Assembly: GCF_000607165.1 (NCBI RefSeq)
Contig: NZ_JFZG01000031.1
Location: 40,442 to 104,441, forward strand
DNA: 64,000 bases
Reading direction: 5' to 3'
From: Ralstonia pickettii
GTDB taxonomy: Bacteria; Pseudomonadota; Gammaproteobacteria; Burkholderiales; Burkholderiaceae
Shown here piece by piece: positions 1 through 7,556 of this stretch (the stretch's first letter is position 1; every line of letters begins with the position of its first letter). Below the pieces are notes generated by a model. The model saw only the letters and a program-made list of their open reading frames with translations, ran no database searches and was not told where the DNA came from. A program made the translations under genes and the position numbers.

Positions 1-126
1 GCCGCAGGGGCGCTGTACCCGTTCACGGGGTGGCTGCTGTCACCGATGATTGCGGCCTTGGCCATGAGCTTGAGCTCGGTGTCGGTGATCTCCAATGCGC
101 TTCGATTGAGGACACAAGTGCCTTAG
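1..126 (+). CDS. C-terminal end of a copper-type P1B ATPase (partial)
   Basis: The window opens inside a reading frame that ends with TAG at 124-126 and encodes the last 41 residues of a protein. The residues [20 protein letters not shown] followed by RLR are the hallmark end of the last membrane helix and tail of Cu+-exporting P1B-type ATPases (CopA/CopF family), which pump Cu(I) from cytoplasm to periplasm using ATP. Zn/Cd-type pumps have a different ending. The remainder lies upstream of the window. It heads a run of small metal-cluster genes, which supports the assignment. Sure of the family; the exact orthologue cannot be told. Confidence 0.8.
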   Translation, partial: AAGALYPFTGWLLSPMIAALAMSLSSVSVISNALRLRTQVP

Positions 127-238
127 GCGCAGCATTTTGGATGAACATCATGTCCACCGCCTACCGGCCTCCATTCGCGCCCGTCTTGTGGTCAAGTTTT
201 GGCAGGCCTAGACTGAACGCACCTGTTTGCAGGGATAC

Positions 239-625
239 ATGAAGCATCGCCATTCCCCCCTCGCGCAGTTGCTTGCGCTCGCGTTGCTCGCGACGGTGTT
301 GTTCACGCGCGTGGCGATTGCGGGATACGTTTGCCCGCCCGAGGCAGGGGCCATAGTGGACGCCTCGGCGATGGCTGTTTCCGTCGTGAACTGCCAGGAC
401 ATGGACGATGCGCAGCCTGCGCTCTGCGCGGACCATCGGCACGATGGCCGCCATTGGGCGGATGCCAACGGCCATGCGCCTGATCTTGGCATGCTGCCCG
501 CCGCAATCGGGCTCGTGCATGTTCTTCCTCCGACTCCATACGCCGGACCGGCTTACCCGAAGGCCTATCGGCCCACTGCAGTACCTGGGCCCATCTACCT
601 CGCAACAGCGCGCTTGCGAATCTGA
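239..625 (+). CDS. small exported protein of a copper-resistance cluster, unknown function
   Basis: 128 residues. I start at the ATG at 239, preceded by GCAGGGA, because it begins directly with a basic N-region and a hydrophobic segment (LLALALLATVLF) ending at a likely signal peptidase site (AIAG). An earlier in-frame start adds only four residues. The mature part has a Cys-containing stretch with acidic residues and then CADHRHDGRH, a composition seen in small periplasmic proteins of cop clusters. It probably binds metal or senses it in the periplasm, but that is inference. It sits 113 bp after the ATPase gene. Confidence 0.55.
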   Translation: MKHRHSPLAQLLALALLATVLFTRVAIAGYVCPPEAGAIVDASAMAVSVVNCQDMDDAQPALCADHRHDGRHWADANGHAPDLGMLPAAIGLVHVLPPTPYAGPAYPKAYRPTAVPGPIYLATARLRI

Positions 626-745
626 TCCTCCCCACACGCGGCGACCCATTGCCGCGAGCCTTGATTTCAGCCGCCTCCCGGCGGGATGTCTGCGGATTCC
701 CGTCTGGATCGGGCCCGAAGGAAACCTTGTGTGGGGAAGACCATC

Positions 746-988
746 ATGCATTCCGTTCTCAGAATCGCCGCATCTCTTTTGTTCGGTGTCGCCGCTAGCG
801 CCGCCTTCGCGGGTCCCAACTGGGACGCCATCAACAGTGCACGCGCGGCTGCAAAGCATTCTGCCGCCGTTTCCGGCACCGCGTCGAGCAAAGAGGCGAT
901 GCAGAAGCAGTGCGCTGAAATGATGAAATCGACGGATGCCCGTCCGATGGACGGCGTCAGCCCGAAGGGCGCTCCCGAGGCGAAATGA
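746..988 (+). CDS. small exported hypothetical protein of the metal cluster
   Basis: 80 residues with the start at ATG 746, chosen because GGGGAAG lies 8-14 nt upstream and the protein then begins with a clean signal peptide (hydrophobic LLFGVAASAAFA followed by GPNWDAINSARAAAK). The mature protein is about 60 residues, Lys/Ala/Met-rich with a single Cys near QCAEMM. I do not recognise a named domain. Small exported proteins of this sort accompany cop genes in Cupriavidus and Ralstonia. Function unknown; a periplasmic copper-responsive role is only inferred from location. Confidence 0.5.
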   Translation: MHSVLRIAASLLFGVAASAAFAGPNWDAINSARAAAKHSAAVSGTASSKEAMQKQCAEMMKSTDARPMDGVSPKGAPEAK

Positions 989-1121
989 GCGCGTGCGCTT
1001 CGGCCTGATGGCCGGGCCGCCCATATCGACGCCACCGGCTCCTGGAGTTAAGCCGCTTGATCTTGCGGCACATGGCATCGGCGGCGAACAGCTTCAAGCT
1101 CAATCGAATATGGAGATCGAC

Positions 1122-1427
1122 ATGAAGACGAGATCACACGTGGCCGCAACGCTTGTGCTTGCCCTACTTGGGGCCGGTGGCTGGAGCGTGGCAGCCAGCC
1201 CTAGCCGTGGCGCCGACGGCACCAAATCGGGGTCACCAGACCCCATGCATTCCATGATGATGAGCCACATGATGGACAGCGGCATGATGGGCGGTTGTCC
1301 GATGATGGGGCAACTGCCGCCCGGCAACGAGAAGCTCTCGATGCAGATGCACGGCGAGATGATGCAGGCGATGGGAGAAATTCTGCGCAAGTACGCGGAC
1401 AATATCCAGACACCCTCGTCGAAATGA
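1122..1427 (+). CDS. Met/His-rich exported protein, probable copper binder
   Basis: 101 residues. The start at ATG 1122 follows GGAG (1112-1115) and gives a typical signal peptide (basic MKTRSH, then VAATLVLALLGAGG, cleavage near VAAS). The mature protein is strikingly methionine-rich (MHSMMMSHMMDSGMMGGCPM), a composition that binds Cu(I) by thioether ligands, as in PcoE/CopC-type and other periplasmic copper sponges. The C-terminal half is a short amphipathic helix-like segment. No catalytic motif is visible. Periplasmic copper sequestration is the likely role, inferred from composition and the cop/czc neighbourhood. Confidence 0.6.
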   Translation: MKTRSHVAATLVLALLGAGGWSVAASPSRGADGTKSGSPDPMHSMMMSHMMDSGMMGGCPMMGQLPPGNEKLSMQMHGEMMQAMGEILRKYADNIQTPSSK

Positions 1428-1475
1428 CGGTGGCCGGCCGTATCGAGAACCACCGAGTACCACAGGAGTACCGCT

Positions 1476-1721
1476 ATGAAATGCAATACGAGAACCATGG
1501 CCGCTGTGGGCGCTGCCCTGGTGGCGATCCTGGCGATCGCCTATACCGTTTTCCCGTCAGTTCGTGCCTTCGTGCTGGGCATTGGCCCCTACCTGTTGAT
1601 TCTGGTCTGCCCGCTATCGATGTGGCTGATGATGAAAGGCATGCAAGGTCAAGACGACCAGCGGCGTTCGACAACCGACGACACGCCTGAGCGGAAGCAG
1701 CCGTTTCGGATCGAAAAGTGA
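1476..1721 (+). CDS. small DUF2933-like inner-membrane protein
   Basis: 81 residues with a good Shine-Dalgarno (ACAGGAG) before ATG 1476. It has two hydrophobic segments, roughly residues 8-26 and 32-53, the second ending in WLMMKGMQGQDDQ, followed by a charged cytoplasmic tail. This short two-helix shape with an MMKGM motif resembles the DUF2933 family that is common in bacterial copper and heavy-metal islands. Biochemical role unknown. It lies 48 bp after the Met-rich protein gene and just before another small membrane protein, suggesting one transcript. Confidence 0.55.
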   Translation: MKCNTRTMAAVGAALVAILAIAYTVFPSVRAFVLGIGPYLLILVCPLSMWLMMKGMQGQDDQRRSTTDDTPERKQPFRIEK

Positions 1722-1795
1722 ATCGTGGCGCGGTGCAGGCACGTATCACAGATGCGAGCACCGCCACGAGCACGCCAAGGACAGGAGGTGGCGTG

Positions 1796-2017
1796 ATGGG
1801 CGAACTATCGACATGGAAGGTGGTCTGGATCGTCCTGGCCGTCGTCGGCGCCATCGCGATCCTCGGGGGATTGGGCATGCTGGCGATGCACCGTTGCATG
1901 ACAGGCAGTTGGACGTGCTGCCAACAGACTAGCCATACCGTTGGTTGGGTTGGGCCGACTGCGTTGGAAGCTGGAAGCTCACAGGACTCGAGGACACGCG
2001 ACGTTCAGCACGCGTGA
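1796..2017 (+). CDS. small single-helix membrane protein
   Basis: 73 residues from the ATG at 1796, chosen because AGGAGG ends 8 nt upstream. A longer frame exists from 1718, but its N-terminal part is low in coding character. One membrane helix spans about residues 8-28 (VVWIVLAVVGAIAILGG), followed by LGMLAMHRCMTGSWTCCQ with three Cys and two Met that could bind metal. The tail is polar. No family recognised. It is part of the small-protein train of the metal cluster. Confidence 0.4.
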   Translation: MGELSTWKVVWIVLAVVGAIAILGGLGMLAMHRCMTGSWTCCQQTSHTVGWVGPTALEAGSSQDSRTRDVQHA

Positions 2018-2112
2018 TAGCGCCGCTGATGGCTTCCTGGACGTGCAGGACTTGAAGACATCGAGAGCGTAACGAAAACTGGCGCAGCAGCCGGGGTATC
2101 AAGGAGACGGTC

Positions 2113-2421
2113 ATGAGCATCAAATGGGTGATTGCCATTGTTCCCACCGAACTGCTGGAGCAGCTAGAAAGGAAGCTTGCGACCGTCCACGCCCCGGACC
2201 TGACGATCACAAGGGTCAAGGGGTATGGCGAGTACAAGAATTTCTTTTCCAGCGACCTGACCAGCGTGCATACCAAGGTTGAAATTTTCGCGGACGAGGC
2301 CGACGTCGAGGCCATCACCAACGCCATCGTCGAGGTCGGAAAGTCGACGGTGCCGGGTGCCGGGATCGTGGCGGCTGTTCCCGTCGAGAAGCTCTTGCAC
2401 CTTCACATCGAGTCCAAGTGA
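2113..2421 (+). CDS. P-II-like protein associated with heavy-metal efflux
   Basis: 102 residues, close to GlnB length. Beginning MSIKWVIAIVPTELLEQLER and with ITRVKGYGEYKN followed later by KVEIFADEADVEAITNAIVE, it follows the ferredoxin-like fold of P-II trimers (GlnB/GlnK). The T-loop region is shortened and lacks the uridylylated Tyr context, so it is not a nitrogen regulator. A P-II subgroup (PII-NG) is known to sit next to HME-type RND efflux genes; its ligand and partner are not settled. AAGGAGACGG precedes the ATG. A role as small-molecule or metal sensor acting on the efflux system is inference. Confidence 0.65.
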   Translation: MSIKWVIAIVPTELLEQLERKLATVHAPDLTITRVKGYGEYKNFFSSDLTSVHTKVEIFADEADVEAITNAIVEVGKSTVPGAGIVAAVPVEKLLHLHIESK

Positions 2422-2511
2422 TGTGACAGGCAGTACTCACGTGCGCAGCCCCCAGCCTGCGGTACTCCACCACACGTCCAGGCACGTTCACCATTGCAAA
2501 ACGTTTATACC

Positions 2512-2533
2512 AAGATGACATTTCTGTCATCTT
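2512..2533. promoter_or_regulatory. perfect 9-bp dyad, CopR/CusR-type operator
   Basis: AAGATGACA (2512-2520), 4-nt spacer, then TGTCATCTT (2525-2533): a perfect inverted repeat. The core TGACA-N4-TGTCA resembles the binding boxes of OmpR-type metal response regulators (CusR, CopR, CzcR). It lies 91 bp after the P-II gene and 137 bp before the kinase-fragment gene, so it probably drives the latter. Confidence 0.5.
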
Positions 2534-2669
2534 TGGTTGCGGCGATGCTTTCCGGTCTACGCTGGTGCCGAAATCTGGAGCCTCCGGACAACCGGTGGCT
2601 CCAACCGTTCGAATCGCACTCAGGGCGCCATGCCGAACTATCGTGTCAGCTTTCAAGAACCATCAAATC

Positions 2670-3236
2670 ATGCACGGTCCCCGCTCGTTGGCGTGGCGGA
2701 CAAGTGCACTTGCGACGTTGGGAACGATGGCAGCAGTAGTCGTCCAATCGGTCTTTGCGGGCTCAGGACAGATCGCAGCGACCCCAAGTCTCACCTGGGC
2801 TCTCATCTGGGCGCTGATCCTGCCGCTGATTGTGGGTATGTGCACCCATCGTCTGGTCTCGCGCAGCCTGTCGCCAATGCGGTGCCTCGCAGCCAAGGGC
2901 GATCAGACAGCCTTTGGGATTGTTCATCTTTCGCTGTCGGGAAGCATACCGACCGAAGTTCAACCGTTGGTCGATGCCTTGCGCGACGTTTCGTCGAAGC
3001 ACGAAGAGACCGTGGCGGCTGTGCGCTCGATTTACACCGATCTCAATCACGACTTGCGCACTCCGCTGCATACTCTCGCCTTGCAAACAGAAGTGACATT
3101 GATTGCCCCTCGCAGCGCCGAAGAATATGAGGCCTTGTTGCGCTCGAACCTGGAGGAGTTTGCGCGGCTAGCGACTGCTACCGACAGGACGCTGCAGGCG
3201 CTACGCGAGCTCGCGCTGCGGCGCCATGAATCGTGA
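2670..3236 (+). CDS. truncated sensor histidine kinase: membrane segment plus HisKA, no ATPase domain
   Basis: 188 residues from ATG 2670; the frame opens further upstream, but those codons look non-coding. A hydrophobic segment (TPSLTWALIWALILPLIVGM) is followed by a HAMP-like stretch and a HisKA dimerisation/phosphoacceptor helix with the H-box LNHDLRTPLHTLALQTEV. The protein then ends; the N, G1 and G2 boxes of the HATPase domain are absent. It resembles the middle of CzcS/CopS-type metal sensors. It may act as a phosphoacceptor or dominant-negative partner of a full kinase such as CzcS at 12449, or be a remnant. The intact stop and good frame favour a retained gene. Confidence 0.6.
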   Translation: MHGPRSLAWRTSALATLGTMAAVVVQSVFAGSGQIAATPSLTWALIWALILPLIVGMCTHRLVSRSLSPMRCLAAKGDQTAFGIVHLSLSGSIPTEVQPLVDALRDVSSKHEETVAAVRSIYTDLNHDLRTPLHTLALQTEVTLIAPRSAEEYEALLRSNLEEFARLATATDRTLQALRELALRRHES

Positions 3237-3290
3237 CGATGCGACTCGCGCGCACGGACACCGGAGCCAAGCGCCGCTCGGCGCTCTACA

Positions 3291-3304
3291 TGACAAGATT
3301 GTAA
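3291..3304. promoter_or_regulatory. imperfect dyad resembling a metal response-regulator box
   Basis: TGACAA (3291-3296), 2 nt, TTGTAA (3299-3304), an inverted repeat with one mismatch. It lies 91 bp upstream of the repeat-protein gene at 3395 and is similar in core to the dyad at 2512, suggesting the same or a related regulator. Confidence 0.35.
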
Positions 3305-3394
3305 TAAGGTCGTCATGAGCGTGCGGGTGCCGTCTCCGTAGACTGCTCACACGGTCAACCACGGTGGTTGACCACTGACACGGAGAACAAAGCC

Positions 3395-3655
3395 ATGAAG
3401 ACCACGTCCAAGATTGCAGTTGCCGGCATCCTGCTGTTTGCTTCGACGATGCCTTCGTTTGCGGCCGGCATCGGCACCCAGGTGAACTCGGTTCTCGAGA
3501 ACGCTCGCGCCCAGGGCCCGCGCGACCCGTACACCGATGGTGGCCGTGCGCAGTCGCGTGATCCGTACACCGACGGCCAGAGTGTCACGCAGCGGGACGT
3601 CTATACCGGCGGCGCGAACGTTGCACAACGCGACGTCTACACCAACGGGCTGTAA
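3395..3655 (+). CDS. small exported protein with RDPYTDG-type repeats
   Basis: 86 residues; ATG 3395 follows ACGGAGAACAAAGCC and begins a signal peptide (MKTTSKIAVAGILLFASTMPSFA, cleavage after FAA). The mature protein consists of a short helix (VNSVLENARAQG) and then four repeats of R-D-(P/V)-Y-T-(D/G/N)-G, each separated by about 8 residues (GRAQS, QSVTQ, ANVAQ). Tyr/Asp-rich repeats of this sort suggest an extended periplasmic metal- or envelope-binding segment. No named family recognised; function unknown. Upstream dyad at 3291 suggests metal-regulated expression. Confidence 0.55.
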   Translation: MKTTSKIAVAGILLFASTMPSFAAGIGTQVNSVLENARAQGPRDPYTDGGRAQSRDPYTDGQSVTQRDVYTGGANVAQRDVYTNGL

Positions 3656-3781
3656 CTCAGTCATTGGAATTGACGATCGCTGATGCTTTCAAAGGCCGGC
3701 GACTCGCCAATCGCAGCGGGTCCCGCAGGGCAGCCCCTGGTCCTCCATACTGAAGCGCTACAAAACTACGGATGTAAACGC

Positions 3782-4063
3782 ATGAGTCTGCTCAAGCGAT
3801 TGTTCGGCGGTCACCACGGTGGCCACCGCCCGAACGGCGGTCACCACGGCAGACGCCATGGTGACGCTCACGACCGCGCCCAGGCGGGGATCCCCTCGAA
3901 TCCTTGGCCCACCACTTGTCTCGGGTGTGGCTCGATTGCATCTCAGCGCGCCCAGTTTTGTCCGCAGTGCGGCAAGTCACTGGCTGGGGTGGTGTGCGGC
4001 CAATGCGGGAGCGCGGCCCAGCCGGGCGCAAAATTTTGTGCCGAATGCGGCACCGCGCTGTAG
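3782..4063 (+). CDS. His-rich, double zinc-ribbon protein
   Basis: 93 residues from ATG 3782, chosen because it starts MSLLKRLFGG; the frame extends upstream but without a ribosome site. Residues 9-30 are a Gly/His/Arg-rich tract (GGHHGGHRPNGGHHGRRHGD). Two zinc ribbons follow: CLGCGS...FCPQCGKSL and VCGQCGS...FCAECGTAL, each with two CxxC knuckles. The His-rich and Cys-rich parts together make a compact metal-binding protein, cytoplasmic since no signal peptide is seen. It may buffer Zn/Cd or be a small regulator. It precedes czcI by 221 bp, a gap in which I see no gene. Confidence 0.6.
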   Translation: MSLLKRLFGGHHGGHRPNGGHHGRRHGDAHDRAQAGIPSNPWPTTCLGCGSIASQRAQFCPQCGKSLAGVVCGQCGSAAQPGAKFCAECGTAL

Positions 4064-4284
4064 CGCCGACCTCGTCGTGCACTGCGCGGCTCTCTCCGAC
4101 AAGCAGGCCTTTTGGTCTCGGTCGTAGCCGCCGGATTCGCTCCCGGATGCAGTCTTGTGTTGGGCGCGCGCGCCGCTAGACCTCGCCCTGTCATCATCCG
4201 TATCCCGCTCTTCGAGTAAACTGACGCGCAAATTCGTAAAGCGGTGCCATTTGCGCGCGCCAGCCAACACTTCTTCAGCCATTC

Positions 4285-4632
4285 ATGCGGCGGTTCTGCT
4301 TGATCCTGCTTTTGTTGATCCTGCCATTCCAGTTCAACTGGGCGGTAGCGGCCGCCTATTGCCAGCATGAAGAGGCCAGCCAATCCAAGTGGCATTTCGG
4401 CCACCACGAGCACCACCATCAATCCAGCACAAAAGCGGGGCATGACAAGAAGGCCGTGATCGATACGGACTGCGGCGTATGTCATCTGGTCTCCGCTGCG
4501 ATGGCCTGCGGTCAGCCGCTTCGCCTCGACACGGTCGATCGCGCCCAGACGCCGCCCGTTTCACATGCGTTGAAACTGACCTCATCTAGCACCCGCGCAC
4601 CGGATCGCCCCCAGTGGCGCCGTCTCACATAG
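4285..4632 (+). CDS. czcI: CzcI-family periplasmic protein of the czc operon
   Basis: 115 residues. N-terminus MRRFCLILLLLILPFQFNWA is a signal peptide of the kind typical for CzcI/CnrI-like proteins, followed by a Cys (YCQHEE) and a His cluster (WHFGHHEHHHQSS), then DTDCGVCHLVS. CzcI is a small exported protein thought to modulate czc induction by Zn/Co/Cd in the periplasm. Position directly upstream of czcC matches the czcICBA order. I start at the ATG at 4285; ribosome site is weak. Confident in family, less in mechanism. Confidence 0.8.
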   Translation: MRRFCLILLLLILPFQFNWAVAAAYCQHEEASQSKWHFGHHEHHHQSSTKAGHDKKAVIDTDCGVCHLVSAAMACGQPLRLDTVDRAQTPPVSHALKLTSSSTRAPDRPQWRRLT

Positions 4633-4696
4633 ACGGCGAGACCCACTGAGCCTGCGTCTCGCCGAATTCCCACGGTTTGTATCCTGGTGCAATTCG

Positions 4697-5950
4697 ATGC
4701 GACGACTATTTTTGCCGCTTGGGCTAGCGGCTGTTGTGATCAGCCCATCTTTTGCTGCGAATTCCAACGCGGCACCCCTTGTTTCTTCCGGCACAGTACT
4801 GGAGGCTCCTGGTCCTTTGACGCTTGAGCGCGCCATGGAATTGGCGAGTGCAGGTAACTTCACGCTTTCTGCTGCGCAGAAAGAAGTCGATGCCAATGAA
4901 GGTGCGGTCATGCAGGCACGCACCATTCCCAACCCCGAAGTGGCCGCGACCATGGAGGACACGCGCTCGGAGTCGCGCACGACGACCGGACAGCTCAATA
5001 TTCCTGTGGAGCTGGGCGGCAAGCGTTCGGCGCGTATCGTCGCGGCCGAAAAAGGCCGGGAACTCGCGCAAGCGCAACTGGCGACAACGCGGGCCGAACT
5101 GCGATCCAACGTGATTCGCGGCTTCTTTGAAGTGCTGGTTGCCCAGGAACGGGTCAAGCTCGCGCAGGCCTCGGCGGACTTGGCCGCCAAGGGCGCGCAG
5201 GCAGCAACGCGCAGAGTGGCAGCGGGCAAGATCTCGCCGGTCGAAGAAACCAAGGCAAAGGTCGAGCAAGCCAACGCCGAACTCGAACTCGACAACGCCA
5301 ACGCCGAACTGCGTTCCGCACGGGCCTCGCTTGCAGCGCTCTGGGGCAACGCCACGCCGCAGTTCTCCGCGGCGCAGGGTAGCCTCGACGCGCTGCCGTC
5401 ACGGCCCGGTCTCACGGAGCTGCTGACCGAGCTCGACCACTCGCCGCTCGTATTGGCCGACCAGGTCGAGCTGGATCGCCGGCAAGCCCTGGTGGGCGTG
5501 GAGCGCAGCCGCCAATACCCCGATGTGACCGTCAGCGTGGGGGCCAAGCGCGACAACAGCGCGAATCGCAATATGGCGGTATTGGGCGTATCGATTCCGC
5601 TGCCCTTGTTCGATCGCAATCAAGGCAACCTGTACGAGGCCATCCGGCGTGCCGACAAGGCGCAGGACGAGGTGCTGGCTAATCGCATCCGGCTGGCAAA
5701 TGAGATGCAGCAAGCGTCGAACGAGTTGACGGTCTCTCGTCGCTCCGCGCAGACGCTCAAAGAGACGATCCTGCCGGCCGCCGAGCAAGCCTATAGCGCA
5801 GCGGCACGGGGCTTCGAAGCCGGGAAGTTCAATTTTCTGGATGTGCTGGACGCACAAAGAACGTTGTTCCAAGCACGTATCCGTTATCTCGACGTGTTGG
5901 CGAAGGTCTATCAATCCGTGACGACCATCGACCGCCTGTTAGGCCGCTAA
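4697..5950 (+). CDS. czcC: CzcC, outer-membrane channel of the RND efflux pump
   Basis: 417 residues, normal for CzcC. Signal peptide at residues 1-21 (MRRLFLPLGLAAVVISPSFA). Two TolC/OEP repeats follow: the first contains the long coiled-coil KVEQANAELELDNANAELRS, the second ends in the diagnostic AGKFNFLDVLDAQRTLFQAR. It forms the trimeric tunnel across the outer membrane that partners CzcB and CzcA to export Co2+, Zn2+ and Cd2+. czcB follows after 15 bp, so the two are co-transcribed. No frameshift or truncation seen. Confidence 0.9.
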   Translation: MRRLFLPLGLAAVVISPSFAANSNAAPLVSSGTVLEAPGPLTLERAMELASAGNFTLSAAQKEVDANEGAVMQARTIPNPEVAATMEDTRSESRTTTGQLNIPVELGGKRSARIVAAEKGRELAQAQLATTRAELRSNVIRGFFEVLVAQERVKLAQASADLAAKGAQAATRRVAAGKISPVEETKAKVEQANAELELDNANAELRSARASLAALWGNATPQFSAAQGSLDALPSRPGLTELLTELDHSPLVLADQVELDRRQALVGVERSRQYPDVTVSVGAKRDNSANRNMAVLGVSIPLPLFDRNQGNLYEAIRRADKAQDEVLANRIRLANEMQQASNELTVSRRSAQTLKETILPAAEQAYSAAARGFEAGKFNFLDVLDAQRTLFQARIRYLDVLAKVYQSVTTIDRLLGR

Positions 5951-5965
5951 CTCAGAATCCGAACC

Positions 5966-7543
5966 ATGTCTATCACGAATAAGCAGAAGACTGCGATCGC
6001 AGCTCTAGTGGCTGCTGGCCTGATCGCCACCGGCACCGTTCTATTGTTGGGGCCCTCGACAGAGGGCAATGAGTCCGCTCGCGAGGCGGCCGAACACGCA
6101 GAGTCCGCCGGTCACCAGGACCGCGAACACCACGGCGAGCCGTCGAAGGACAAGCATGAAGACACGGCAGCACATGGCGACCAGGAGCACCATGACGCGC
6201 CGAAGAAGGGTCCACACGGCGGCAATGTCTACGCTGCTGGCAACGCTACCGTCGAGTTCGGCATGGCCGAGGACGGTGGGGAGCCCAAGCTAAGGCTGTG
6301 GGTCGTCCGAGACGGTAAGCCTTTGGTTGCCAATATCTCGGCCACTGGTGCCATCAAGCGAGCGGCGGGCGAATCGACGCCGATCAACTTCATGGCTGGG
6401 AAGGACAGTCTGGAGAGCGAGGCCGCTATTGCCGAGCCCCACGTGTTTGACGCGACCGCGTCCGTCACGTTGCCGGGCGTTCAGAAACCGATGACGGTCG
6501 CCTTCTCCAAGGAGGAGGGCAAGATCGAATTGACCGTCGACCAGGTCGCCAAAGCCGGCGTGGGTGTGGAAGTCGCAGGCGCTGCAGCCGTCCAGTCGGG
6601 CGTGCAATTCCCGGGAGAAATCCGCTTCAATGAAGACCGTACGGCGCATGTGGTACCGCGCCTTGCGGGGGTTGTCGAGCGTGTCCCCGCCAATATAGGC
6701 GAGCAGGTCAAGAGCGGACAGGTGCTGGCGGTCATTGCGAGCACTGCACTGTCCGAGCAACGCAGCGAGCTGCTTGCCGCCCAGAAGCGCTTGAACCTGG
6801 CTCAGACGACCTACGCGCGCGAGAAGCGCCTGTGGGAAGAGAAGATCTCCGCTGAGCAGGACTACCTGCAGGCCCAGACTGCACTGCAAGAGGCGCAAAT
6901 CGCCGTGCAGAACGCGCAGCAAAAGCTGGTTGCGATCGGGGCCGCACCGGCCACGACGGCCCTGAACCGATTCGAGCTGCGTGCACCATTCGACGGCATG
7001 GTGGTGGAGAAGCATCTGGCAATCGGCGAAGCCGTCAAGGAGGATGCGAACGTCTTCACGATTTCTGACCTGTCCTCCGTGTGGGCCGAGTTCGTGATGG
7101 CGGCCAAGGATCTGGGCAATGTTCGCGTCGGTCAGCAAGTCACGATCAGTTCGACTGCCTTCGACAGCAAGGCGACCGGCACGGTGTCCTATGTGGGCTC
7201 TCTGCTTGGTGAGCAGACGCGCACGGCAAAGGCGCGCGTCACGCTGGCGAACCCCGACATTGCTTGGCGCCCAGGCCTGTTCGTGACGGTGCAGGTTTTA
7301 GGGCCAGCCGTTCAAGTCCCTGTTGCAGTCAGGGCGGATGCGATCCAGGAGGTCAATGGCAAGCCGGCAGTGTTCGTTGCGGTGCCGGGCGGTTTCGTCG
7401 CCCAGCCGGTCAAGACCGGGCGCTCCACTGGCAAGGTGGTGGAGATCACGGAAGGCCTGAGCGCCGGCGCGCGCTATGCCACCGCGAACAGCTTCGTCCT
7501 CAAAGCCGAACTCGGCAAGGCTAGCGCCGAGCATGAGCACTGA
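5966..7543 (+). CDS. czcB: CzcB, periplasmic membrane-fusion protein
   Basis: 525 residues. One N-terminal membrane anchor (about residues 9-28), then a His/Asp/Glu-rich region (HQDREHHGEPSKDKHEDTAA, continuing to about residue 85) typical of CzcB metal binding, then a beta-barrel/lipoyl/hairpin HlyD-type core (VVPRLAGVVERVPANIGEQV; coiled hairpin near LLAAQKRLNLAQTTYAREKR). It bridges CzcA and CzcC and may hand metal to the pump. Its stop overlaps the first possible start of czcA, indicating translational coupling. Confidence 0.9.
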   Translation: MSITNKQKTAIAALVAAGLIATGTVLLLGPSTEGNESAREAAEHAESAGHQDREHHGEPSKDKHEDTAAHGDQEHHDAPKKGPHGGNVYAAGNATVEFGMAEDGGEPKLRLWVVRDGKPLVANISATGAIKRAAGESTPINFMAGKDSLESEAAIAEPHVFDATASVTLPGVQKPMTVAFSKEEGKIELTVDQVAKAGVGVEVAGAAAVQSGVQFPGEIRFNEDRTAHVVPRLAGVVERVPANIGEQVKSGQVLAVIASTALSEQRSELLAAQKRLNLAQTTYAREKRLWEEKISAEQDYLQAQTALQEAQIAVQNAQQKLVAIGAAPATTALNRFELRAPFDGMVVEKHLAIGEAVKEDANVFTISDLSSVWAEFVMAAKDLGNVRVGQQVTISSTAFDSKATGTVSYVGSLLGEQTRTAKARVTLANPDIAWRPGLFVTVQVLGPAVQVPVAVRADAIQEVNGKPAVFVAVPGGFVAQPVKTGRSTGKVVEITEGLSAGARYATANSFVLKAELGKASAEHEH

Positions 7544-7556
7544 CACGGAGACGGGC

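Noticed and set aside
161..1078. 305-codon minus-strand frame
   Set aside because: Arg/Ala-rich shadow over three small plus-strand genes with signal peptides and ribosome sites.
4582..5619. 345-codon minus-strand frame
   Set aside because: Antisense to czcC, Ser/Ala-rich, no recognisable motif.
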